From: an uncultured Actinomycetes bacterium
GTDB taxonomy: Bacteria; Actinomycetota; Thermoleophilia; Solirubrobacterales; 70-9
Assembly: GCA_946482365.1 (NCBI GenBank)
Contig: CAMLQY010000011.1
Span: 1-57,033 of the forward strand
Length of the DNA stretch: 57,033 nucleotides
Direction of reading: 5' to 3'
Made by a program: the position numbers and the translations under genes. Below, in pieces: positions 8,043-16,045 of this stretch; the first letter of the stretch is position 1; the number at the start of each line of letters is the position of its first letter. A model generated the notes under the pieces. The model was not told the origin of the DNA. It saw only the letters and a program-made list of their open reading frames with translations, and searched no databases.

Positions 8043-10043
8043 ATGTTCGTCTCGAAGGCCGCCGTCGTCGGCGGCGGCACCATGGGCGGTGAGATCGCGC
8101 AGGCGATCGCCGCCGCCGACATCCCCGTCGTCGTCAAGGACATCGATCGGAAGTTCGTCGACGCTGCGGTCGAGAAGGCCCGCGCGGTCACCGAGGGCCA
8201 GCTCGCCCGCCTGGTCAAGAAGGAGAAGCTGACCCAGGAGGGGGCGGACGCGCGGCTTGCCGAGGTGATGGGACGGGTCACCGGCACCACCACCTACGAG
8301 GAGCTCGGCGACGTCGACTTCGTCGTCGAGGCGGTGCCGGAGCGGATGGAGGTCAAGCAGGCGGTCTTCCGCGAGCTCGACGCGGCCACTCCGGGGCACG
8401 CGATCCTCGCCTCCAACACCTCCTCGCTCTCGATCACCGAGATGGGGGAGACGACGCTGCGGCCAGACAAGGTCGTCGGCTTCCACTTCTTCTACCCGGC
8501 CTCGGTGATGCCCTTGGTCGAGGTGATCGCCGGTGAAGACACCTCTGAGGAGACGGCGACGGTCGCCTACAACTTCGCCCAAGCGATCAAGAAGCAGCCG
8601 ATCGTCTGCGGCGAGGTGCCCGGCTTCGTCGTCAACCGGATCCTGATGGCGACGATGGGAGAGGTGTGGCGCGCCCAGGAGGAGCAGGGCCTCTCGCTGA
8701 AGGCGATCGACGAGGCCTTCACGGCCGCCCAGGTCTCGCCGATGGGCCCCTTCTTCCTCACCGACCTGCTCGGGCTGGACACGGTCCTGCACGTCGCCGA
8801 GCACCTCGCCGATTCCTACGGGGAGACCTTCTACGTCCACCAGGGCTTGAAGCAGCTGGTCGCCGACGGGAAGCTCGGGGCCAAGTCGGGTGGCGAGGGG
8901 TTCTTCAAGGACGGCGAGCAGAACGTCCCCGGCGACGCCGATCCCGACGCCGGGGAGCTGGTCTCGCTGTTCACCTGCCGGGCGCTGATCGAGGCCTGCC
9001 TGTTGGTCGAGGAGGGCGTCTGCTCCGTCCGTGACATCGACGTGGGGATGATGGCCGGGGCCGGCCTCGACCCGCGCAAAGGACTGCTGCCTCCCTTCTG
9101 GAAAGCCGACGTCGAGGGCCTCGACGAGGTGCTCGAGCGGATGGAGGGCCTGCGGGAGCGCCACGGGGAGCGCTTCGCACCCCCGCGGCTGCTGCGCCGG
9201 CTCGTCGCCCAGGGCCGCCTCGGCATGGCCTCGGGCGAGGGCTTCTACCCCTACCCACGGCCCGACGAGGGCGAGCAGGCCGAGACGGTGAAGCTGGAGA
9301 CCCGCGGAGAGGTGGCGATCGCCTGGCTCGCCAACGCGCCGATGAACGCGGTCTCGCCTGACGTGATCCGAGACCTGGGGGCCGTCTGGGAGCGGGTGAA
9401 GGAGGCGGACGGGGTGGGTGCGATGGTGATCGCTTCTTCGATCCCACTCGTCTTCTCCGCCGGCGCCGACATCAAAGCCTTCACCAAGATGGACGAGAGC
9501 GGCGGCGAGGAGCTGATCCACACCGCCCACGCGCTGCTGCGCGACCTCGGCCAGGCGCGGGTGGGGACGGTCGCCGCCGTCAACTCGCTCGCCTTTGGCG
9601 GCGGCTGCGAGCTGGCGATGGCCTGCGACGTGCGGATCGCCGCCGAGGCGGCGGTGTTCGGCCAGCCCGAGGTGAAGCTGGGGATCATCCCCGGCTTCGG
9701 CGGCACCCAGCGCCTGCCCCGCCTGGTCGGGTCGAACAAGGCGCTGGAGATGAACCTCGCCGGCGATGCGATCCTGGCCGGCGAGGCCCTCGACGCCGGC
9801 CTCGTCAACCGCGTCGTCCCCGATCACGAGCTGCTCGAGACGGCCCTGATGTGGGGCCGCAAGCTGGCGGGCCAGGCGCCGGTCGCGGTCGAGCAGATCA
9901 AGCTCGTCTCGGCTGCCGGCGACCTCGACCAGGGCATCGAGGCCGAGAAGCAGGGCTTCGCCACCGCCTTCCGCAGCGAGGACGCAAAGGAGGGCATCGG
10001 CGCCTTCCTCGCCAAGCGAACCCCCAAGTGGAGCGGCAAGTAG
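8043..10043 (+). CDS. 3-hydroxyacyl-CoA dehydrogenase / enoyl-CoA hydratase fusion (666 aa)
   Basis: Bifunctional beta-oxidation protein: hydration of enoyl-CoA and NAD-dependent oxidation of 3-hydroxyacyl-CoA. Seen: an N-terminal NAD-binding domain with VGGGTMGGEIA (residues 5-15), the dehydrogenase dimer regions (VPGFVVNRI and a second copy near DPRKGLLPP), then a crotonase domain from about residue 420, with GGGCELAM Glu523 and FGQPEVKLG Glu543 in the places of the two catalytic glutamates. The domain order is the reverse of FadB/FadJ, where the crotonase part comes first. A strong Shine-Dalgarno GGAGGA lies 9 nt before the ATG. The sirtuin gene overlaps its end, so the three genes 8043-11469 look like one operon. 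Confidence 0.93.
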   Translation: MFVSKAAVVGGGTMGGEIAQAIAAADIPVVVKDIDRKFVDAAVEKARAVTEGQLARLVKKEKLTQEGADARLAEVMGRVTGTTTYEELGDVDFVVEAVPERMEVKQAVFRELDAATPGHAILASNTSSLSITEMGETTLRPDKVVGFHFFYPASVMPLVEVIAGEDTSEETATVAYNFAQAIKKQPIVCGEVPGFVVNRILMATMGEVWRAQEEQGLSLKAIDEAFTAAQVSPMGPFFLTDLLGLDTVLHVAEHLADSYGETFYVHQGLKQLVADGKLGAKSGGEGFFKDGEQNVPGDADPDAGELVSLFTCRALIEACLLVEEGVCSVRDIDVGMMAGAGLDPRKGLLPPFWKADVEGLDEVLERMEGLRERHGERFAPPRLLRRLVAQGRLGMASGEGFYPYPRPDEGEQAETVKLETRGEVAIAWLANAPMNAVSPDVIRDLGAVWERVKEADGVGAMVIASSIPLVFSAGADIKAFTKMDESGGEELIHTAHALLRDLGQARVGTVAAVNSLAFGGGCELAMACDVRIAAEAAVFGQPEVKLGIIPGFGGTQRLPRLVGSNKALEMNLAGDAILAGEALDAGLVNRVVPDHELLETALMWGRKLAGQAPVAVEQIKLVSAAGDLDQGIEAEKQGFATAFRSEDAKEGIGAFLAKRTPKWSGK

Positions 10044-10795
10044 CCGACAACCCGGCGGGGGTGGAGCAGCTGGCGGAACTGATCCGCGAGTCGCGCTGCA
10101 CCGTCGCGCTGACGGGCGCCGGGATCTCGGTGGCCTCCGGGATCCCCGACTTCCGCACGCCGGAGACCGGGCTGTGGGCGAACGTCGACCCGATGGAGGT
10201 CGCCCACATCGACGTCTTCGAGCGCGACCCCGCCCGCTTCTGGTCCTACTACCGCCCGCGCTTCCACTCGCTTGGCGACAAGGTGCCGAACGCCGGCCAC
10301 GAGGCCCTTGCCGGGCTGGAGCAGGGCGGGATGCTGGAGGGCGTGATCACGCAGAACATCGACCGCCTGCACCGGGCCGCCGGCTCGCGCAACGTGGTCG
10401 AGGTGCACGGATCGATCGAGACCTCCTCCTGCAGGGGCTGTGCCGCCTCCTACGGGATCGAGGAGGTCGACGGGCTCTTCGACGAGAGCGGCGTCGCCGT
10501 CTGCGACGCCTGCGGCGGGCCGGTGAAGCCGAACGTCGTCCTCTTCGGCGAGCTGCTGCCCGAAGAGGCGATGGGGAAGGCCCAGGAGCTGGCCGCGATG
10601 GCGGACCTGATGCTCTGCATCGGCAGCTCGCTCGTCGTCCATCCCGTCGCGGCGCTGCCGGGCGTCACCCTCGCCGCAGGGGGCCGCCTGGCGATCCTGA
10701 CCAAGGGGCCGACGCCCTACGACGAGGACGCGGCGCTGAAGCTGGAGGGCGAGATCGACGCCGAGCTGTCCGCGCTGGTGGCCGCGCTCGCATGA
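10028..10795 (+). CDS. NAD-dependent protein deacylase, sirtuin family (255 aa)
   Basis: Removes acyl groups from lysines using NAD; bacterial sirtuins often regulate acyl-CoA enzymes. Seen: GAGISVASGIPDFRT, TQNIDRLH, the catalytic histidine in VEVHGS, a four-cysteine zinc site (CRGC and CDAC) and the C-terminal NVVLFGE and IGSSLVVHP motifs. Start: GTG 10028 overlaps the upstream gene by 16 nt; GTG 10061 is also possible, since the fold starts near residue 15. Its place inside a beta-oxidation operon suggests control of acyl-CoA metabolism by deacylation (inference). Confidence 0.92.
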   Translation: MERQVADNPAGVEQLAELIRESRCTVALTGAGISVASGIPDFRTPETGLWANVDPMEVAHIDVFERDPARFWSYYRPRFHSLGDKVPNAGHEALAGLEQGGMLEGVITQNIDRLHRAAGSRNVVEVHGSIETSSCRGCAASYGIEEVDGLFDESGVAVCDACGGPVKPNVVLFGELLPEEAMGKAQELAAMADLMLCIGSSLVVHPVAALPGVTLAAGGRLAILTKGPTPYDEDAALKLEGEIDAELSALVAALA

Positions 10796-11469
10796 CCGGC
10801 CTGGGCCCTGGCGCCGGAGCGATGCTGCCGGAGGCGGTGATCTTCGACAACGACGGCCTGCTGCTCGACACCGAGTCGGTCTGGACCCGGGCCGAGCAGG
10901 ACCTCTTCGAGCGCCGCGGCCTCGACTTCACCCCGGCGCACAAGCGCGAGCTGGTCGGTACGTCGGCCGAGATCGCCGGGGGAGTGCTCGAGCGCCGCCT
11001 CGGCGAGCCGGGGCGCGCCGCCGAGCTGATCGAGGAGCTGAACGAGCTGGTCGTCGCCGAGCTCGAGCACGGGGTGGAGGCGATGGTGGGCGCGCGCGAG
11101 CTGCTGGTAGAGCTGAGGCGGCGCGGGACCCCGATCGGCCTCGTATCCAACTCGCCGCTGGTCTTCGTCCGCCGCTCGCTGGAGATCGTCGGCTTCACCG
11201 ACCACTTCGACGTCGTGCTCAGCGCACACGAAGTGACCGCGCCGAAGCCCGCACCCGACCCTTACCTCGAGGCCTGTCGCCGGCTGAACGTCGAGCCCGG
11301 ACCGGGGGTGATCGCGCTCGAGGACTCGCCCACCGGAGTCGCCGCAGCGCGCGCCGCCGGCCTGACCGTGATCGGCGTTCCCTCGCTGGAAGGGATCGAG
11401 CTGGCCGAAGCGCATGAGATCGCCGAGTCACTGCTCGACGCGGTGGTCAGTCGACGCCTTGCCCTTTGA
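10792..11469 (+). CDS. HAD-superfamily hydrolase, beta-phosphoglucomutase-like (225 aa)
   Basis: A haloacid-dehalogenase-type phosphatase or phosphomutase. Seen: motif I FDNDGLLLDTE (nucleophile Asp in DND), the helical cap domain (about residues 30-95), motif II VSNSP, motif III lysine in TAPKPAPDPY and motif IV ALEDSPTGVAAARAAG. The ATGA overlap with the sirtuin stop shows translational coupling. An in-frame ATG at codon 11 is an alternative start nearer the conserved core. Substrate not predictable. The stop lies 8 nt from the convergent stop of the next gene. Confidence 0.88.
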   Translation: MTGLGPGAGAMLPEAVIFDNDGLLLDTESVWTRAEQDLFERRGLDFTPAHKRELVGTSAEIAGGVLERRLGEPGRAAELIEELNELVVAELEHGVEAMVGARELLVELRRRGTPIGLVSNSPLVFVRRSLEIVGFTDHFDVVLSAHEVTAPKPAPDPYLEACRRLNVEPGPGVIALEDSPTGVAAARAAGLTVIGVPSLEGIELAEAHEIAESLLDAVVSRRLAL

Positions 11470-11477
11470 GCGGGGCG

Positions 11478-12395
11478 TCAGCTCTCCAGGATGCGGCGCC
11501 GGCGGAGTACCCGCTCACAGAGAGAGAGCAACTCACGCAGGGTTTTGAGCTGTTCCGGGGCGAGATCGCCGCTCAGCGCTTGGTTCGCCAGCTCGCCGGC
11601 CTCCTTGCGCCGGGCGGTGAGCGTCGCCATGTCCTCTGCGTGCCCCGGGTCGGTGAGCGCGCCTCCGAGCTCGACCAGCAGGGCCTCGAGGCCGACGCGG
11701 AGCTGCAGGGCCGCCTCGCGCACCCGTCCCGCGTCGAGGTCGGCGCGGGCGCGCAGGATGAGCGTCTCGCAGGCGTCGGAGCGCTCGCGCCCTCCCAGCA
11801 CCGCGCCGATCCGCTCCTGGGGGCGCAGCTCCTCGACTCGCTGCCGGCGGCGCGAGCCGGCTCCGGCGCGCACGTCGACCTCGCGGGCGGCGGCGAACTC
11901 GCTGACGGCCACCTCCTCGCCGCTGCCGTAGCCGATTCGCGCCGCGACCGCCCGCCGCAGGCTCACCGTCTGGGGGGAGGGGTCGCCGCTTGCCACGGCG
12001 TGGGCGTGCAGGGCCCGGTTGAGCGCCTCGATCGCTTCTGCGAGTAGGGCGTCGACCGTGTCCTCGGCCGCCGCCGACTGCTCCAGCCAGCGCCTCGCCT
12101 CGCTCTCGCCGGCGAAGGCGTCGAAGGCCCGCACCAGGGTCGTTCGCGCGAGCGGCAAGGGGGAGGGAGCCGCGTCTGCCTCGGCCTCGCGCGGCCGTCG
12201 CCTGCGCCGGCGAACCGGGGCGGGGGCACCGAGCGTTTCGAGCACCAGGACCCTCTCCTCGCCGCCGTCGCGCAAGACGTAGCGGCCGTCCGTCACGTCG
12301 AGCGTGCCGGCGAAGTCGAGCTGGGCGAATCCGAACAACTGCGTCAGGAGAGGATTATCTCGGCTACTCGCCGCTGCCGGCGTCGCCGGATCCAT
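11478..12395 (-). CDS. Uncharacterised helical protein (305 aa)
   Basis: Not recognised. Seen: a short N-terminal beta-like domain (FAGTLDVTDGRYVLRDGG, residues about 24-55), a run of arginines (RRRRRRP near residue 75), then a long alpha-helical region rich in Ala, Glu, Arg and Leu with regular heptad-like spacing to the end, plus RIGYGSGEEVAVSEF in the middle. No signal peptide or membrane segment. The start ATG 12395 overlaps the end of the upstream peptidoglycan enzyme by 32 nt, so the two are probably cotranscribed and could act together. Coding potential is clear from its length and composition. Confidence 0.7.
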   Translation of the reverse strand: MDPATPAAASSRDNPLLTQLFGFAQLDFAGTLDVTDGRYVLRDGGEERVLVLETLGAPAPVRRRRRRPREAEADAAPSPLPLARTTLVRAFDAFAGESEARRWLEQSAAAEDTVDALLAEAIEALNRALHAHAVASGDPSPQTVSLRRAVAARIGYGSGEEVAVSEFAAAREVDVRAGAGSRRRQRVEELRPQERIGAVLGGRERSDACETLILRARADLDAGRVREAALQLRVGLEALLVELGGALTDPGHAEDMATLTARRKEAGELANQALSGDLAPEQLKTLRELLSLCERVLRRRRILES

Positions 12396-14664
12396 CCGCG
12401 GCGCCCTTGCCCTGCTTCGCCGGCAGCGAGTACTCCGAGGGGGCGACCTGCACGTCGGGATTGTCGATCTCGCCGAGGCGGTCGACCAGGCGCTGCCACT
12501 GATCCGGTTTGAGCAGTTCGATGAAGCGGGCTTCGCCCCCCTCGCCGCCCAGGGGGCTGTAGCCGATGTGGACGTGGTCGGCATGGTCGGCCATCGCGAA
12601 GCTCGGCCCGCCGAGCGCCTGCAGCGAGATCAGCTCGTCGGGGACGAGGGTCCCCTGCAGGCGCAGCACCGTTCGCAGCAGCGATTCGGTGATCGAGCCG
12701 GGCCCCTGGTTGCCGAGCACCGGCGTCCCGTTGATCGCCGCGATGTCGGCCGCATTGCCGAAGGAGTGGTTGGAGATGTTGCCGCTGGTGGTGATGCTGC
12801 CATGCCGCCCGCAGAGCATCGAGGTAATCGTCAGTTCGAAGCCGTGCTCGGAGAGGAAGGCGAGGGCCGCGAGCAGGCGGCGGTCGACCTGACCGCCGCG
12901 GATTTCGACCTGGTCGCAGGCGGAGAGCTCGATCTGCTCGTCGGCGAGGACACGGCGCTGCAGTGCCTCCTTGGAGAGGAGCAGGACGCCGGCGCCGCCG
13001 AGTTTCGCCGCGAACGGGCTCTTGCCCTTGGCGCGGTAGATCGCCGTCGCCTCGAGCAGCTTCCAGCCGTCGAGGATCGGCTTCGGGTCGATGCGCGGCG
13101 CGCCCCTCCCGGCTGGGCGGATGGAGAAGTTGAGATGCGAGTCGATCCCGTTCTCGGCGCTGCCGATACGGCCGAGCACCGTCCCGGCTATTACCCTCGA
13201 CCCGACCTCGAGGGTTCCGTCTTCCCGGGTGACGTTGTCGACTTCGTCCTCGGGGGCGCTGGGCTGGTCGGCCTCGACCCGTCCCGGCAGCGCTCGCAGG
13301 CGCGGCCGCAGGTTCTCGCTGTCGATCGGGACGCGCGCCTCCCGGCCGGTGGGCATCACCACGGTGCGGTCCTCGCGGACGATCTCCCCCAGCTCGGCGT
13401 AGGTGTAGCGGTTGCCGTAGGCGTCGCGCAGGACGACGAAGCGGCCGAGCTGCTCGGAGCGGCCCATCTTCTCGATCACGCCGTCGTTGACCGCCACCAC
13501 CGGGGCGTCCTCGGCGGCGAAGATGTTGATCCCGCGCCGCGTCGGCGAGGAGGCGATCACGCCGGCCGCGTCGCCGTAGGCGTCGTCGGTGCCGTCCACC
13601 TCTCGGCTCAGCGCTTCGCGGGCCGCGAGGTCGTCTGCGTAGCGGGCGTCGGCGGCGACCGGGAAGTGCGCCCCCTCGGTCAGCCCCGTCAGCGAGCCGA
13701 CCAGGTCGGCCGGCAGCTTGCCGTAGGCGCGGGCGTAGGCGAGAACCTCCTGCACGTACCAGTCGGCGTGGTTGTAGGCGAAGATCGCGTCGTAGAGGTT
13801 CTCCGAGCCGCCGCTGAGGTCGAGGTAGTTGGCCGCGGCGCAGATCGCGTCGACCGGGTTGTAGGGGTCTTTGCGCCCGTCGCCGTTGGCGTCGAGGCCG
13901 AAGGCTTCCCAGCTCGAGGGGAGGAACTGCATCCAGCCCAGCGCGCCGGCGCTGGAGGGGCCCATGTTGGTGCCGAAGCCGGTCTCGATCTTGTTGATCG
14001 AAGCCAGCACCTGCCAGGGGATCCCGTACTCGGTTCCGCAAGCCTGGTAGATCGGCAGCAGGAAGGGCGGGATCTCGAAGGAGTCGATGACGAAGTTGGG
14101 GACCCCGATCGGCGCCGGCCCGAAGGGCGCGATCGTCGTCGTCGGGTTGGCGCTCGTGGGGGTGCCGCCGCTGCCGTACTGCACGCCGCCGCTGCTGTCT
14201 GCGTCCGGGAGCTGGACCCCGCCGGTTGCGCTGGGCGCGGTGGCCCCGCCGCCGCTGTTGCCGCCGCCACCGCTGGCGTCGCCGATCGTCTCGTTGCGGC
14301 GGACGGCGCTGCCCCCGCCTTCGATCGTGGCGCCGGCCTCGAAGCCGCCGTCGGTCGGTTGAGAGGGTGCCTCTTCCGTCGCTTCGATGTCGCTGCCCGC
14401 GGTGGGGGCGCCGGTGGCTTCCGGTTCCTCGCTGGGGTCAGACGGCGCGCTGCAGTCGGCATCTTCGAGGTCGTGGGCGCCGTCCCCGTCGTCGTCGAGC
14501 TCGTTCGAGCAGGCGGGCGCGGCGAGAGCCGGTGCCGCGGGGAGGGCGCTCGGGCCCGTCGCTTCTGCACCGGAGAGCTGCTCGGCGCCGGCAAAGCCGA
14601 CGCCGAGCGCCGTTACGGCGCCGAAGCTGGCCAGGGCCATGATCAGTGCAAGCTTGTGTCTCAT
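12364..14664 (-). CDS. Multidomain peptidoglycan enzyme: lytic transglycosylase + LytM-like + M15-like peptidase (766 aa)
   Basis: Exported cell-wall protein. Seen in order: signal peptide (residues 1-27); a low-complexity acidic linker including CSNELDDDGDGAHDLEDADC, a calcium-loop-like repeat; an SLT-type domain with catalytic-type Glu227 (INKIETGFG), SSAGALGWMQFLPSSW and NPVDAICAAANYL; a LytM/M23-like domain (about 370-550) with HLNFSIRP but without the full HxxxD zinc set, so probably inactive; and an M15/VanY-like domain with SNHSFGNAAD (His633, Asp640) and DHVHIGY (His697, His699). Start chosen at 14664 because it opens the signal peptide; a further upstream ATG would bury it. One protein thus pairs glycan cleavage with peptide cleavage. 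Confidence 0.85.
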   Translation of the reverse strand: MRHKLALIMALASFGAVTALGVGFAGAEQLSGAEATGPSALPAAPALAAPACSNELDDDGDGAHDLEDADCSAPSDPSEEPEATGAPTAGSDIEATEEAPSQPTDGGFEAGATIEGGGSAVRRNETIGDASGGGGNSGGGATAPSATGGVQLPDADSSGGVQYGSGGTPTSANPTTTIAPFGPAPIGVPNFVIDSFEIPPFLLPIYQACGTEYGIPWQVLASINKIETGFGTNMGPSSAGALGWMQFLPSSWEAFGLDANGDGRKDPYNPVDAICAAANYLDLSGGSENLYDAIFAYNHADWYVQEVLAYARAYGKLPADLVGSLTGLTEGAHFPVAADARYADDLAAREALSREVDGTDDAYGDAAGVIASSPTRRGINIFAAEDAPVVAVNDGVIEKMGRSEQLGRFVVLRDAYGNRYTYAELGEIVREDRTVVMPTGREARVPIDSENLRPRLRALPGRVEADQPSAPEDEVDNVTREDGTLEVGSRVIAGTVLGRIGSAENGIDSHLNFSIRPAGRGAPRIDPKPILDGWKLLEATAIYRAKGKSPFAAKLGGAGVLLLSKEALQRRVLADEQIELSACDQVEIRGGQVDRRLLAALAFLSEHGFELTITSMLCGRHGSITTSGNISNHSFGNAADIAAINGTPVLGNQGPGSITESLLRTVLRLQGTLVPDELISLQALGGPSFAMADHADHVHIGYSPLGGEGGEARFIELLKPDQWQRLVDRLGEIDNPDVQVAPSEYSLPAKQGKGAADGSGDAGSGE

Positions 14665-14868
14665 CAGACCGCGTCTGCGTCCCTGCTGTTCCCGAAGGGC
14701 AGCCCGTGTGCTCTCTCCCCGCGCAACACGCCAGCCCAAGCTACTTGCTTGCCCTGGGCTTCGCAACGAGCCTTAGCCGCCCCCAACAAGCCCTTAATCA
14801 ATGTCCGTCCCATGCTTGCGCGCAGCAGGATTTCACCTCGGCCGGATGCGCCGGTTAAGCTGCTGTCA
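14665..14868. other. Divergent intergenic region
   Basis: A 204-bp gap between the peptidoglycan enzyme and the coiled-coil gene. It holds a short hairpin AGCCCAAGC-tactt-GCTTG-ccc-TGGGCT (14733-14760) that would sit in the 5' leader of the leftward gene, and the -10 TAAGCT (14856-14861) of the rightward gene. No known riboswitch was convincing. Confidence 0.4.
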
Positions 14869-15195
14869 ATGGACTACGAGGATCAGGACGGGCTGCGGGC
14901 ACGCAGCGAGCAGGCGATCGGCGAGCTCGCCCAGGTTCTGCTCGACAGCAACGTCCTCGAGAACGCGGTCGCGGCCGCGTTCGGGGCCCGCGAGAAGGCA
15001 CTCGAGGCCCAGCAGGCGGCGATGAGCGCGCTCAACCTGCCCTCGGCCGGCGACGTCGAGCGTCTCGAGCGCCGTTTGCGCTCGCTTTCGCAACGGCTCG
15101 AAGAGGTCGAGGACCAGGTCGACCGCGTTTCGCGCGACCTTGGCGACATCCGTCGCCAGATTGCCGCCGAGAGGCGCGCCACGGTCCAAGACTAA
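14869..15195 (+). CDS. Small coiled-coil protein (108 aa)
   Basis: No named family assigned. The protein is almost wholly helical, with a phasin-like amphipathic first half (about residues 10-60) and a clear coiled coil with heptads in LERRLRSLSQRLEEVEDQVDRV (shown here in part). No membrane segment or catalytic motif. It resembles phasin or PhaF-like granule and scaffold proteins in pattern only. TAAGCT (14856-14861) lies 7 nt before ATG 14869, so it is probably leaderless. Its stop overlaps a hairpin shared with the convergent nucleoside phosphorylase. Confidence 0.7.
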   Translation: MDYEDQDGLRARSEQAIGELAQVLLDSNVLENAVAAAFGAREKALEAQQAAMSALNLPSAGDVERLERRLRSLSQRLEEVEDQVDRVSRDLGDIRRQIAAERRATVQD

Positions 15196-15217
15196 CTCTC
15201 AACCTTAGGTTGAGAGT
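15195..15217. terminator. Bidirectional hairpin between convergent genes
   Basis: ACTCTCAACC-TTA-GGTTGAGAGT: a perfect 10-bp stem whose loop is the stop codon of the leftward gene and whose first base is the last base of the rightward stop. No T tract follows; a compact shared terminator is likely. Confidence 0.5.
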
Positions 15218-15873
15218 ACAACCTTGGCAGCGTGCCCGGCGCGTTTCTCTGCCGTCTCGAGAGCCTCCTTCTCCAGGTGCCCTTCGCCTGCCTTCTCGGA
15301 GACGATCAGGACGGCCGCCGCATCGATTCCGAGCGTGCGGGCCCTGGCGAGCAGCGGCGCCGTCTGCATGTCGGCGGCGGCGACGCCCGGCGGTGGCGTC
15401 TGATCTGCCGGGTGGGCGTCGAAGCTGGCGACCGTGGCGCGTCGGAATCCCTCCGGCGCCTCCGCCAGCCGCCCGGTCAGCCGCCCGTCGGGCGCCACCG
15501 CCTCATCGGGGGCGACGCCGAGCGCCGTCGCGCTGCCGCCTGCAGCGATCGCCGCTTCGACGACGACGATCTCGCCCAGCTCGAGCGACTTCTCGAAGCC
15601 GGTGCAGGTCCCGACCCGCACCACCCGCCGAACGCCCAGCCCCCCGAGCTCGCCCAGCACCAACGCTGCGCTCGGCCCGCCCATCCCGGTCGACTGGATC
15701 GTCAGCGGCCGGCCCGCCGGCGTTTGGCCCGAGTACCCCCACAGCCCCCGCGAGTGGTTGCTCATCTTCGGCTGCTCGAGCAGCTCCTGGGCGAGGAGCA
15801 GGGCGCGCCCGGGGTCGCCGACGAGGACCGCGTCAGCGGCGACTGAGGCAGTGGGCCGGAGCCGGGGCGGCAT
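15205..15873 (-). CDS. Nucleoside phosphorylase family protein (222 aa)
   Basis: Member of the PNP/UDP phosphorylase family, which splits nucleosides with phosphate to a base and ribose 1-phosphate. Seen: the N-terminal phosphate region VLVGDPGRA, GMGGPSAALVLGEL, VRVGTCTGFE (the GTCG-like loop) and the late AADMQTAPLLARARTLG stretch matching the usual VEME-type ribose-binding motif, here ADMQ. The last motif (SEKAGEGH) stands where the family has a base-binding Asp. Length is a little short (usual 235-255). Whether it prefers purine or pyrimidine nucleosides cannot be told. Divergent from amt. Confidence 0.85.
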   Translation of the reverse strand: MPPRLRPTASVAADAVLVGDPGRALLLAQELLEQPKMSNHSRGLWGYSGQTPAGRPLTIQSTGMGGPSAALVLGELGGLGVRRVVRVGTCTGFEKSLELGEIVVVEAAIAAGGSATALGVAPDEAVAPDGRLTGRLAEAPEGFRRATVASFDAHPADQTPPPGVAAADMQTAPLLARARTLGIDAAAVLIVSEKAGEGHLEKEALETAEKRAGHAAKVVLST

Positions 15874-16030
15874 CGTCCCGCCACCCTATTGCGCCGAAGT
15901 CAGCTTCTTGCCACTCGTGAGAAACGTGCCCGCCGGATTTTCTCCATCCGTCCAAACACAGGGTTCGAGCCCGTCCATACGGTGGCTGCAATCGCCAAAC
16001 TGCGACCGCCGGGGCGTGCTTCGGTGGGCT

Positions 16031-16036
16031 AGGAGG
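16031..16036 (+). promoter_or_regulatory. Strong ribosome binding site of amt
   Basis: AGGAGG, nine bases before ATG 16046; it decides the start among several in-frame codons further upstream. No clear -10 or GlnR-type box was found in 15874-16030. Confidence 0.6.
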
Positions 16037-16045
16037 GAATCGGAA

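Noticed and set aside
8001..9827. Long open frames on the strand opposite the fadB-like, glnA, ftsH, lysS and clpC genes.
   Set aside because: Typical high-GC antisense shadows: no family motifs, Arg/Asp/His/Gly-rich composition, and each overlaps a clearly recognised gene.
14665..14868. Possible ydaO (c-di-AMP) riboswitch before the peptidoglycan enzyme, suggested by GAGGTGAAATCC on the minus strand and the cell-wall hydrolase context.
   Set aside because: The remaining conserved blocks of the class could not be found, and the candidate helices do not line up. A covariance search (RF00379) would settle it.
15874..16045. GlnR or NtcA-like nitrogen box before amt.
   Set aside because: GTGAGAAAC near 15917 resembles one half-site only; no second half-site follows.
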